From: Phoenix dactylifera
Lineage: Eukaryota > Streptophyta > Magnoliopsida > Arecales > Arecaceae
Direction of reading: 5' to 3'
NCBI RefSeq assembly: GCF_009389715.1
Contig: NC_052405.1
Location: 8,039,194-8,103,193, forward strand
Length of the DNA: 64,000 bases
The translations under genes and the position numbers were made by a program. Positions 1 through 8,803 of this stretch are shown here, one piece after another. A model generated the notes under the pieces. The model searched no databases. It had not been told where the DNA came from and saw nothing but the letters and a program-made list of their open reading frames with translations. Each line of letters starts with the position of its first letter. Within the stretch, counting starts at the first letter, position 1.

Positions 1-859
1 ATTTGTATCAGTAACATATCATTGCATTCATATCTCTGCAGTATTATACAGCAGCCTCATTTGATTTCAAGCAATCTGAGAATAAATCAAATTGAAGTAT
101 TTACATAAAAGGAAAAAATGTAAACATTAAAAAACAACAACTTACCCATTGCTTGTAGCTTCCAAGATAATAAACCTCAAATTCTACTACTTGCTAGGCA
201 TAAGAATCTCCATCTATGGGAAACCAGCAATGACGTACAATGAGTATATGAAGTTCAAATCTTCCTAGGAGTTTTGTTTTGTGATTTATCCAGTCTATCA
301 GTTCCCTTTTTTTAAAACTATTGAAAACTTCCCATGCTGTAAGCTCTCTCTCAATTTCCTTGAGAAGGTAAGTTAGAGAGCCACCCAAATCAAGCTCCTG
401 AATGCTCAACATTGGCACCCAACTTTTGACAGCAAGCAAATACCTTGGTTGTGTTGATAGCTTGACTAACCTGGCCTCCGACATGACAAAAGCATCACAT
501 ATCCAATATTTAGGACTTGCCAATTGTCATGTGTCTGACAATTTCTGGAAACAATGATGTTCAACTAATGCACAAACCAGATGCCTGAGAAGTTGAGACT
601 CGGAAAATAATCTGAACCAAATCCATCAAGATCACTAGTTCAACAACCTAAATTGGAACCTCTCCAAAGTATCCCAATCCCTTCTTTCACCCTGCCATCA
701 TGGTACATGATACTGGAAAACAAAGTAACCTGAATTTGCTTTCTTAAGTAGCTCTCTAGGAGTCTTCTTCATGCACTTATGAATCGAAAAATCAAAAGCT
801 GACCTCAAGACTTATTTGAAAGGCCCTGGAAGTGTTGGGTTAAGATGTGCCCACTGAAG
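1..859. other. Left flank of the retrotransposon; no supported gene
   Basis: AT-rich host sequence. An open frame at 194-523 on the minus strand (109 aa) matches no family I recognise and has no visible domain. The flank lies on the far side of the retrotransposon from the minus-strand PPR gene. It could therefore be an interrupted 3' part of that transcription unit, but this is only inference. Confidence 0.4.
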
Positions 860-864
860 GATCA
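860..864. repeat. Target site duplication GATCA, left copy
   Basis: The five bases GATCA directly before the left LTR recur directly after the right LTR at 12483-12487. A perfect 5-bp duplication is what copia integrase leaves. It fixes both ends of the element and shows that the two LTRs belong to one insertion. Confidence 0.95.
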
Positions 865-1653
865 TGTTGCCCAGATAGACAACCCAAGAGGGGAGGGGGG
901 GGGGGGTGAATTGGGTTTTAAATTAATTTGAATAATTAAAACGTTATGGATGATTAATTAAAAACTATTGCAAGTTATTTAATTAATGCTAAGTGCTGTG
1001 AGTGATGTGAGAGGAAGAAGAGAAGAGACAATCCAATGCAAACACAGAGTTTTATAGTGGTTCGGAGCTACCCCTTGCTCCTACGTCCACTCCCCAAGTC
1101 TCTCTTGGGAATTCACTATAACCCCCTTGGATTACAGCCGGTTGTTTTGCAAGCTCACAACCAAACTTGTTGTTTTACGAGCTCACAACGAACTCGGTCG
1201 GTTTTCCCAGGCTCACCGACTAGAACCAACCCCGATTGTTTTCCCGGGCTCACAATCAAACCCTTACACACGTTGGTTTTAACTTGGCTCACCAACCAAC
1301 CTTAATCCCCTTGATTCAATCCCCCGATTGAACCAAGTAAATACAGTGTGTAAAAGAAAACAGAAAACAGCTTCTCAAAAAGCAGATAAAAACAATATGA
1401 ACAATAAATGAAGTTAAGAAGCCTCAAACGCTTTTAGATCGGAGATGAGGAATGGCTTCTTGAACTTCTGGTCTCCTCTTGAAAGAGTGGTCGACTTGAA
1501 TGCAGGAGGAGGAAGCTTTTAATGTTGAGAAGATGTAGTTGGATGCAGTTATTGCAGATCTTCCCTCTTTTTCGTTGAAGAACAAGTTGCAGAGTTGAAA
1601 GCTTGAATGCTTGGAGTGGAATGGTTGTTTTCTGCCTTGCTACAGTCTTCTGT

Positions 1654-1666
1654 GGCTATTTAAGCC
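1654..1666 (-). promoter_or_regulatory. TATA-like box of the LTR (left copy)
   Basis: On the minus strand this reads GGCTTAAATAGCC. The TTAAATAG core resembles a plant TATA box and lies about 90 bp downstream, in element orientation, of the last palindrome of the array. This would put U3 over the array and transcription start near 1620-1630. The same box is at 11418-11430 in the 5' LTR, where it would drive the element. The assignment is by motif and position only. Confidence 0.5.
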
Positions 1667-1754
1667 AACCCCCACGGAAACTAGCCGTTACACTGCTTTT
1701 TCTGTCCGTTCTGCACACTCTGCGCAGCCTGACAATATGACCGTTGGTGGGTTG

Positions 1755-2537
1755 GAGTCGACTCGCGCGATCAGGAGTCGACTCGGCTGTAGCGGGAGTC
1801 GACTCAAGCTTTTCCGGAGTCGACTCGGCAACTGTTCCAAATTTGAATTAAAGTTGCCGTCACGACTGGGAGTCGACTCGTCTTGACCCGGAGTCGACTC
1901 GCCAACTTCTGGAGCTGACCTGGCAATTTTGGAGTCGGCTCATCCACAGAAGTCCGTGGATCCAATTTTGAATTTTGTCCACTCGAGTCGACTCGACTGT
2001 CCTCGGAGTCGACTCGAATCTCAGAGCCCGAACTCCCGATTCTCTGTCTTTTGGCTCATCCAGTCTTGGAGTCGACTCGAACTTCCTTGGAGTCGACTCG
2101 GCTCTCAGTTTCCGAAAGTTGGTCTTCTGCCTTTTGACGTGAAGCTTGTCTTGGAGTCGACTCGAGCTGTCTGGGAGTCGACTCGAATCTCAGAGGCAGT
2201 AACATGGTTTTCTGTCTGTCGATGGTCGCACAGTCTCGGAGTCGACTCGCGTATTGCGGGAGTCGACTCAAATCTCAGAGTCCATAAAATGCTCTCTGAC
2301 CTTTTCTTTGTGTACCTCTTGGAGTCGACTCTTACTACCCTGGAGTCGACTCGTTGAACATTGGAGTCGACTCGCGCACTTCAGGAGTCGACTCGTTGAC
2401 AGGTTCTGAGATGAGGCTTTCTGTTCTTCTTTCTGTTCTCAGTCGGAGTCGACTCGTACTAGTCTGGAGTCGACTCGAGCTCGTGCCAGTGAACTTGATA
2501 CGCTTGGAGTCAACTCGTGATACTCGGGAGTCGACTC
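1755..2537. repeat. Helically phased GAGTCGACTC palindrome array (left LTR)
   Basis: There are 21 perfect and two altered copies (1932, 2507) of the 10-bp palindrome GAGTCGACTC. They start at 1755, 1775, 1796, 1817, 1870, 1891, 1932, 1985, 2006, 2069, 2090, 2154, 2175, 2239, 2260, 2322, 2343, 2364, 2385, 2446, 2467, 2507 and 2528. Steps are mostly 21 bp, otherwise about 40-41, 53 or 61-64 bp, all close to whole multiples of 10.5 bp. From 1985 on, the sites occur as pairs in a diverged unit of about 84 bp. Most copies are flanked as G-GAGTCGACTC-G. The array lies in U3, upstream of the TATA-like box. A dimeric DNA-binding protein site is the natural reading, but no binding protein is known to me. 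Confidence 0.9.
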
Positions 2538-2720
2538 GAGTCTCAGACTTTGGTTCAGCAGACTTCTTAACTTATCCAAAATACTATGAACCAAATCTAG
2601 AGACACTTGGACAGGATTTTCACTGAAACACTCAATTGAATTCATTAGTAATCACAAGATATACTCAAATGCTTTGAGCTCATCAAAATCAAATGGGGTT
2701 TTAATCAATCACTCCACAAT

Positions 2721-2732
2721 CTCCCCCTTTTT
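2721..2732 (-). promoter_or_regulatory. Polypurine tract at the 3' LTR
   Basis: The minus strand reads AAAAAGGGGGAG two bases before the 3' LTR. This is the expected place and composition for the primer of plus-strand DNA synthesis. Confidence 0.9.
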
Positions 2733-3483
2733 GATGATGACAAAACTTTGAGTATATGTAAAATGACTTGCTCAATAAATAATGAAATAAAATCCATAAA
2801 TGAATTCAAATGTCTGATAATTTAATTTATCCAAGTTTGAAAGGAGTGAAACAACAAATTTCGGAGTTAAAGCTCCCCCTTTCATTTGGAATTATATAAG
2901 CCTTCATATTATGCAATCAATTGTTTGGCTTATATGTCATTAATGATTTAGCTTGATTAAAATTCAGATTCTCCCCCTCAACATATGCATTCAACTATGT
3001 TTTGATTCTCTGAATTTCCTTTTAATGCTTTGAAGTTTTTGAACTGAATTTTTTGTTTTTAGAGGAAAAATCTGTCAATTTGTTCTTGAGTAGGATTCAG
3101 CTAATCTCCGAATATCCCTTGAATAGATTCTGGAGATTACTCCATTAGGAGCCCCAAAAGAGAGATAATGAGCCTCGAGGTACCGAATCCACTTAGAACA
3201 AATTTGTGTGTGTTTTTAAGAGTTTATCTTTTTATTTATTTCCATTGATTTCTTTTACATATTTTTTCATATTTCTCCCTTTTTACACATTTTATACATA
3301 TTTCTCTCCCTTTTTGTCATCATACCAAAAAGGAGGTAATCAACCACAATCAATGGCACAACCAATCATCAAATGGCACATAATTGAAGATAAGATGTCT
3401 ACTCATTGTATTGATATGAATTGAAGTAGATTTGAGCATACAATAAGTAAAGTAAAACAATACAAAACAGAACTCAAACACAT
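2733..3483 (-). other. 3' noncoding region with extra polypurine-like tracts
   Basis: This lies between the third ORF and the 3' LTR and has no gene. It holds further tracts that read as purine runs in element orientation: 2873-2883, 2971-2979 and 3303-3335. The last also shares a TCATCA-plus-A/G-run context with the true tract at 2721. Multiplied polypurine tracts are a known trait of Sireviruses. Confidence 0.6.
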
Positions 3484-5073
3484 CTATGTCCTCCTCGAGG
3501 ATGAAGCTCCCCCTCTCGAGGATGCATCTCCTCCTCTGGAGGATGTGGCTCCTCCTCTCGAGGATGTGGCTCCTCCTCTCGAGGATGGTGCTCCTCCTCT
3601 CAATCGGCTCTGCTCCATGAGGAGGGTGACTGCATCTGTGACATGGCCAAACTGTGTGATGATAGACGTGGTGGCTCTGCTATGTGTAGTGGAGAGCTCT
3701 GTCACCGACGCCTGAAGCCCAGTCACCGATGTCTGAAGTGCGTCCAGCTTGTCGATGAGTACATTCGACAAGCGCTCGGCCCCCTCGGTGGTGGTGTGCA
3801 TGTCACGACCTATCTCCTCTCGCATCTGTCGAGTGGAGCTCGTGACCTCACTCATGCTGTGGAACTGGGCCTGGACCAAACTCCGGACATTGTAGATCTC
3901 TTCCCGTACATGAGCCGTCATGTCAGTCACGGCTGTCAAGGAAGGGACTAACTGAGAAGATACGGGTGCAGGAGTGGGAGCAGGCACCGCACCTCGGAGC
4001 TCCCGAAGCAGCTCATCCCTCACCTCTCTGACTATCTCCTGTCGCAGCTCCCGGAGCTGCTCAGGATCAATCCGGACCGCCATAGAGGGTGGTGCCGAGG
4101 AGGAAGGTCCGGCGGAGGTGGTAGGAGCAGGAGGAGTGGATGGAAGGTCTGGATGGTCTGGAAGGTCTGGGTAGTCTGAATCGGGCTCAGGACTGGGTGA
4201 AGGTCTGGTGGTCTGAGCGGTGAGGGTAGACTTCCTAACCCATACCCCCTCTCTCTTCCGAAACCCCATCCTGTGCATGGTCCCCGTACACAAGCGATCT
4301 GTCCATCGCAATGCACGAGAGGGTTCCCTCTCAGGAATGAGAATCTCGTACTCCCTAAAGAGAAGAGTAAAAATCATGCCGTATGGGAGGGTGAGCCTAG
4401 GTCTATCTAGGGGCTCACACATATACCTATAGATGAGTTTGGGGAAGTTGACCGGGGTGTCCTGAAGAATGTAAGACATAATAGCTAGGTCTCTCTCATT
4501 TACAAAATCAAATCTTCCTGTCTTAGGGAAGATGGACCTGGACAGAATACTCAAAAGGATTCTCACTTCAATAGGAAGTGAGCTAGCAGATACCTCGTCT
4601 AAGGGGGACTGAGGTGGATGCCCTAAGACGACCGTAAGGGCCTCAACTCTATCCTCAGGGTGTGCGGGAGCCACCCCTACTAATGGAAGGTGGAGGATGT
4701 GGGCAATGAGATCCTCCGTGACACGCACAGGGACACCTACTACTGTGCCCTCAATACCTCCATCTCCCCGATGGACGGTACTATAAAACTCTTGAACAAG
4801 GCCAGGGTAAGTGGGAAGGTCCAAAGTGAGGAAGTACTCTAGGCCCTGGGCTCTAAGCCTATCACCTATGGTGAACCCTTCCCGGGAGAGATAGTCAAAG
4901 TCGACATACCTCCCGGTGGTGACGGCCTTCCCGGCCAACGGCCTTGCGGGAACCGCCCTAGGCGGGGAACGAGCCGGAGGTGGTTCCCTCGCGGGATCGT
5001 GCCGCCCCTTGGAGCGCCGCTCGGGACCGGCCTCGGGACGGGACCTCTTCCTAACCACGGTCTTATGAGGCAT
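3484..5073 (-). CDS. Sirevirus third ORF (envelope-like position), RGG-tailed
   Basis: An intact 529-aa frame lies downstream of pol, where many Sireviruses carry an 'envelope-like' ORF. The first ~50 residues are rich in Arg and Pro. Residues ~52-250 look like the domain known as 'putative plant transposon protein', found in such ORFs; this is by eye and needs a profile search. A Pro/Ser-rich linker follows near 290-330, then predicted coiled-coil stretches (Glu/Arg/Leu-rich at ~338-360, longer at ~380-480). The C-terminus is a tandem array of about six 7-residue units of the type RGG-x-x-SS, encoded by a 21-bp DNA repeat (about 3490-3600). I see no signal peptide or membrane segment, so 'envelope' describes position only; an RGG tail suggests RNA binding (inference). 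A block of GAGTCGACTC palindromes lies 155-465 bp upstream of its start. GC content is well above the rest of the element. Confidence 0.8.
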   Translation of the reverse strand: MPHKTVVRKRSRPEAGPERRSKGRHDPAREPPPARSPPRAVPARPLAGKAVTTGRYVDFDYLSREGFTIGDRLRAQGLEYFLTLDLPTYPGLVQEFYSTVHRGDGGIEGTVVGVPVRVTEDLIAHILHLPLVGVAPAHPEDRVEALTVVLGHPPQSPLDEVSASSLPIEVRILLSILSRSIFPKTGRFDFVNERDLAIMSYILQDTPVNFPKLIYRYMCEPLDRPRLTLPYGMIFTLLFREYEILIPEREPSRALRWTDRLCTGTMHRMGFRKREGVWVRKSTLTAQTTRPSPSPEPDSDYPDLPDHPDLPSTPPAPTTSAGPSSSAPPSMAVRIDPEQLRELRQEIVREVRDELLRELRGAVPAPTPAPVSSQLVPSLTAVTDMTAHVREEIYNVRSLVQAQFHSMSEVTSSTRQMREEIGRDMHTTTEGAERLSNVLIDKLDALQTSVTGLQASVTELSTTHSRATTSIITQFGHVTDAVTLLMEQSRLRGGAPSSRGGATSSRGGATSSRGGDASSRGGASSSRRT

Positions 5074-5227
5074 CTTGACCTAAACGGGAAGAAACATCTA
5101 AAGGACGGAGAAAGGTCGACAGAGGAGACTCGGGACGGACAGGAGACGACCTAGGAACGGACGAAAACCCTAAGAACCGGTGAAAAATCGTCCGAACAGA
5201 GGTTGGAGACGATCGGGGACGACCTAG

Positions 5228-5537
5228 GAGTCGGCTCTAGGGCTTTTTGAACAGTGGCGGCTTGAAAGAAAAGTGTTTGCGAAACGACAAACCTAGGGTT
5301 AAAAAGTCGGATCCCGACTGCGAGTCGACTCCCCTGAGTCGCGAGTCGACTCGACCTCGAGTCGACTCCAGAATATGCGCGAGTCGACTCTCCTTATGCG
5401 CCTGTAGACTTCGAGTCGACTCCCGACAATGTGCGAGTCGACTCCCCCTCAGCTGCCATCTTTGCGAGTCGACTCCCGCAAATGCGCGAGTCGACTCCCC
5501 CTTAGGAGCCGGCTCTGAAACTTACTCGAGTCGTCTC
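5228..5537. repeat. Internal block of GAGTCGACTC palindromes upstream of the third ORF
   Basis: Perfect copies start at 5322, 5343, 5359, 5381, 5413, 5435, 5466 and 5488. Variants start at 5228 (GAGTCGGCTC), 5506 (GAGCCGGCTC) and 5528 (GAGTCGTCTC). Steps are 21, 16, 22, 32, 22, 31, 22, 18 and 22 bp, mostly about two or three helical turns. The decamer is the one arrayed in the LTRs, but the flanks differ (often GC before and CC after), so this is not simply a piece of LTR. It lies between the end of pol and the third ORF and could be an internal promoter element for that ORF. Confidence 0.85.
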
Positions 5538-5688
5538 TAACTTTGGCACGCACCTAAAACTCATGCTATAATCGTGCCAAATGAGGGAAAATCACCTAAT
5601 TATGATCTGATTTGATGATCATTGAAAAGAAACTCTATTTTAACCACATTGTAATCATCAAAATCAATTATTCTAGTAAAAACCACCA

Positions 5689-8600
5689 CTAGGATGGATC
5701 AATCACTCCTAATCCCCTCCTAAGCACACTAAACCTCTCTTCACTTAGGGATTTTGTAAAAATATCTGCTAATTGATTATCAGTACAAACAAATTGGAGT
5801 GTCACATCACCATTCAATACATGATCTCTTATGAAGTGATGTCTTATCTCAATGTGTTTAGTTCTTGAATGTTGAATTGGATTTTTAGTTAGATTTATGG
5901 CACTTGTATTATCACAATTAATGGAAATTTTATCTTGTTTAATGCCATAATCTTCTAATTGTTGTTTAATCTACAAGATTTGAGCACAACAACTCCCGGC
6001 TGCCACATATTCAGCTTCAGCAGTGGATAATGCAACCGAGTTTTGTTTCTTGCTAAACCATGAGATAAGGTTTTCTCCTAGAAATTGACAAGACCCGCTG
6101 GTACTTTTTCTATCAAGCTTACATCCAGCGAAGTCTGAATCTGTGTATCCTATTAAGTTTAGGCTAGATTCTTTAGAGTACCATAGCCCTATGTTCTTAG
6201 TTCCTATTAAGTATTTAAAAATTCTCTTAACTGCAGCTAGGTGTGATTCTTTAGGATTAGCCTGATATCTAGCACACATGCACACACTAAACATAATATC
6301 AGGTCTACTTGCAGTAAGATACAGTAAAGATCCTATCATACCTCTATAAAGTTTTTGATCTACAGATTTACCTGATTCATCTTGATCTAATTTGCATGAT
6401 GAGCTCATGGGGGTGCTGATTGACTTGTTTCCCTCCATATCAAACTTCTTGAGCATCTCCTTGATATATTTTGCTTGATTGATGAAGATTCCTCCTTCAA
6501 ATTATTTGATTTGAAGCCCTAGGAAGTAGTTCAGCTCTCCCATCATGCTCATCTCAAACTCACTCTGCATCAAATCAGCAAACTCTTCGCAGAGGCGATT
6601 GTTAGTAGCACCGAAAATGATATCATCAACATAAATCTGTACTAATAACATATCTTTGTTTTGCTTTTTCAGAAATAATGTTGTGTCTACATTTCCCCTA
6701 GAGAATTCATGTTCTAATAGGAATTTACTAAGTCTCTCATACCATGCTCTAGGTGCTTGTTTTAATCCATAAAGTGCTTTGTTCAGTTTATACACATGAT
6801 TAGGGTATTGATGATTTTCAAAACCAGGAGGTTGTTCTACATACACTTCCTCATTAATATACCCATTTAAAAATGCACTTTTTACATCCATTTGAAATAG
6901 TCTGAAATCCTTAGAGCATGCATATGCTAATAATAGTCTAATAGCCTCAAGTCTAGCTACGGGAGCAAAGATTTCATCAAAATCTATGCCTTCTTCTTGA
7001 TTATAACCCTTTGCCACTAGTTTAGCCTTATTCCTTATAACAATTCCATTTTCATCTAGCTTATTTTTATATATCCATTTTGTACCTATAATTGGATATT
7101 CAGAAGGCCTCTCTACTAGATCCCACACTTTGTTTCTAGTAAATTGGTTTAGTTCTTCTTGCATTGCATTTATCCAATTTACATCATTTTCGGCTTCTTC
7201 TATATGTTTTGGCTCAAAGTGTGAAACAAAAGCTAGATGGTTATTCAAATTTCTAAGTGAAGCTCTAGTCCTAACCGGTTGAGATGGATCATCTAGGATG
7301 AGTTCCTTAGGATGCCCGTGAGCATACCTCCAAGCTTTTGTTAGCCCATGATCCACAATAGGCTCTTGGCTTGATGATGCTTCTTCAATCAATTTTTGAT
7401 TATCCTCTTGTAATCCCATCTCATCTATCTTTTCTTCAAGTATTTCAACATCATCATCAAAATTAACCTTCTTACTAGATGAGATGTCACTAGAGTCATC
7501 AAAAACAACATGTATAGATTCTTCTATAACTAGGGTTCTTTTATTAAAGACTCTAAAGGCTTTACTAGTTGTAGAATAACCTAAGAATATTCCTTCATCA
7601 GATTTAGGATCAAATTTTCCTAGATTATCTTTCCCATTATTATGTACAAAACACCTACATCCAAAGGCATGAAAGTAATTAACTTTTGGTTTTCTGTTTT
7701 TCCAAAGTTCATAAGGTGTTTTCTTTATAATGGGTCTTAATAAAACTCTATTTAATATGTGACAAGAGGTATTAATGGCTTCTCCCCAAAAGTACTTAGG
7801 GAGGTTACTTTCACATAACATAGTCCTAGCCATTTTCTCTAGTGTTCTATTCTTCCTTTCCACAACTCCATTTTGTTGTGGTGTCCTAGGTGCAGAAAAA
7901 TTATGGGTTATCCCCTTTTTACTACAAAATTCGTCAAATAATTGATTTTCGAATTCGGTACCATGGTCACTTCTAATGGCTATGACTGAAGACTCTCTAG
8001 CATTTGTTACTTCCTTATGGAACTTCTTAAACATAGAAAATGCTTGATCCTTATGTGCTAGAAACATGACCCATGTGTACCTAGAGTAATCATCTACTAT
8101 AACTAGACCATATTTATTTCCACCTAGGCTTGTTGTTCTAGTTGGACCAAATAGGTCCATGTGTAGTAATTCTAGAGGCCTAGAAGTAGAGACACATTTT
8201 ATGGATTTAAAAGAGTTCCTAGATTGTTTGCCAAATTGACATGCTTCACATATTTTGTTCTTTTCAAATTTTAATTTTGGCAAACCTATCACGGAGTCTC
8301 TTTTAACTAGTTTAGTTATTGTGTCCATGCTTGCATGACCTAACTTACGGTGCCATAACCAACTAGCATCATTATCTTTAGTTTCATTTACAACTAGACA
8401 TTGGTTATGTTTTGCAAGATCTTCTAGGTCTACAACATATACATTTCCACGTCTAATTCCTTTAAAAACTAAACTATTATCATTAGGATTTGTTATAATG
8501 CATAGTGATGGTTTAAACATAACATCATATCCTTTATCACATAATTGACTAATGCTTAACAAGTTATGCTTAAGACCATCAACATATCTAACATTATCTA

Positions 8601-8790
8601 TAAAAGTAGAAGGGGTGATTTGAACTTTACCAACACCAATGATGTGACCTTGGTTGTTGTCTCCAAACATCACAGCACCTCCCTTCTTAGCTTCAAGGGT
8701 GAAAAATTGATCTTTATCACCCGTCATGTGCCTTGAGCAGCCACTATCCAAATATCAGCAGTTTTTGTTGACTTTGGCTGCAAGACACTC
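5689..8790 (-). pseudogene. pol: Copia pol (protease, integrase, RT, RNase H), broken by stops
   Basis: This one frame reads through the aspartic protease motif (DSGCSRHM), the GAG-pre-integrase His/Cys region ([11 protein letters not shown]), the integrase core, reverse transcriptase ([11 protein letters not shown]) and RNase H (STAEAEYVAA), ending at 5689. Three in-frame stops interrupt it: 8755-8757 just before the protease motif, 6502-6504 late in RT, and 5971-5973 within RNase H. A further stop in the frame at 8791-8793 and a frame change separate it from gag. Each internal stop is one C-to-T or G-to-A transition from a sense codon, the pattern expected of decayed methylated cytosine. 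The longest open pieces are 6502-8751 (749 aa) and 5971-6456 (161 aa). Order and motifs place it in Ty1-copia. As read, this copy cannot make a complete polyprotein. Confidence 0.9.
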
Positions 8791-8803
8791 CTACACAAGC
8801 AAA

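Larger units (their letters stand above)
865..2718 (-). repeat. 3' LTR (left copy), 1854 bp
   Basis: On the plus strand it begins TGTTGCCCAG and ends CACTCCACA, giving the usual TG...CA ends. It pairs with 10638-12482. The differences I could see are a 9-bp longer G run near 897 and about eight single-base changes, mostly transitions. Short ORFs seen in it recur at the same places in the other LTR and are not genes. It holds the palindrome array described at 1755-2537 and a TATA-like box at 1654-1666. Confidence 0.95.

Noticed and set aside
1755-2537. Regular short repeats separated by spacers, superficially like a CRISPR array
   Set aside because: The repeat is a 10-bp palindrome in a plant retrotransposon LTR, present in both LTRs, with no cas genes; this is a eukaryotic genome.
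1036-2626. Open frames of 89, 91, 142 and 90 aa on the plus strand, repeated at 10800-12390
   Set aside because: They lie within the LTRs, antisense to the element, and owe their shared Ser/Arg-rich composition to the palindrome array; they have no domains.
3643-4432. Plus-strand frames of 60-100 aa opposite the third ORF
   Set aside because: Shadows of the 529-aa minus-strand frame in GC-rich sequence.
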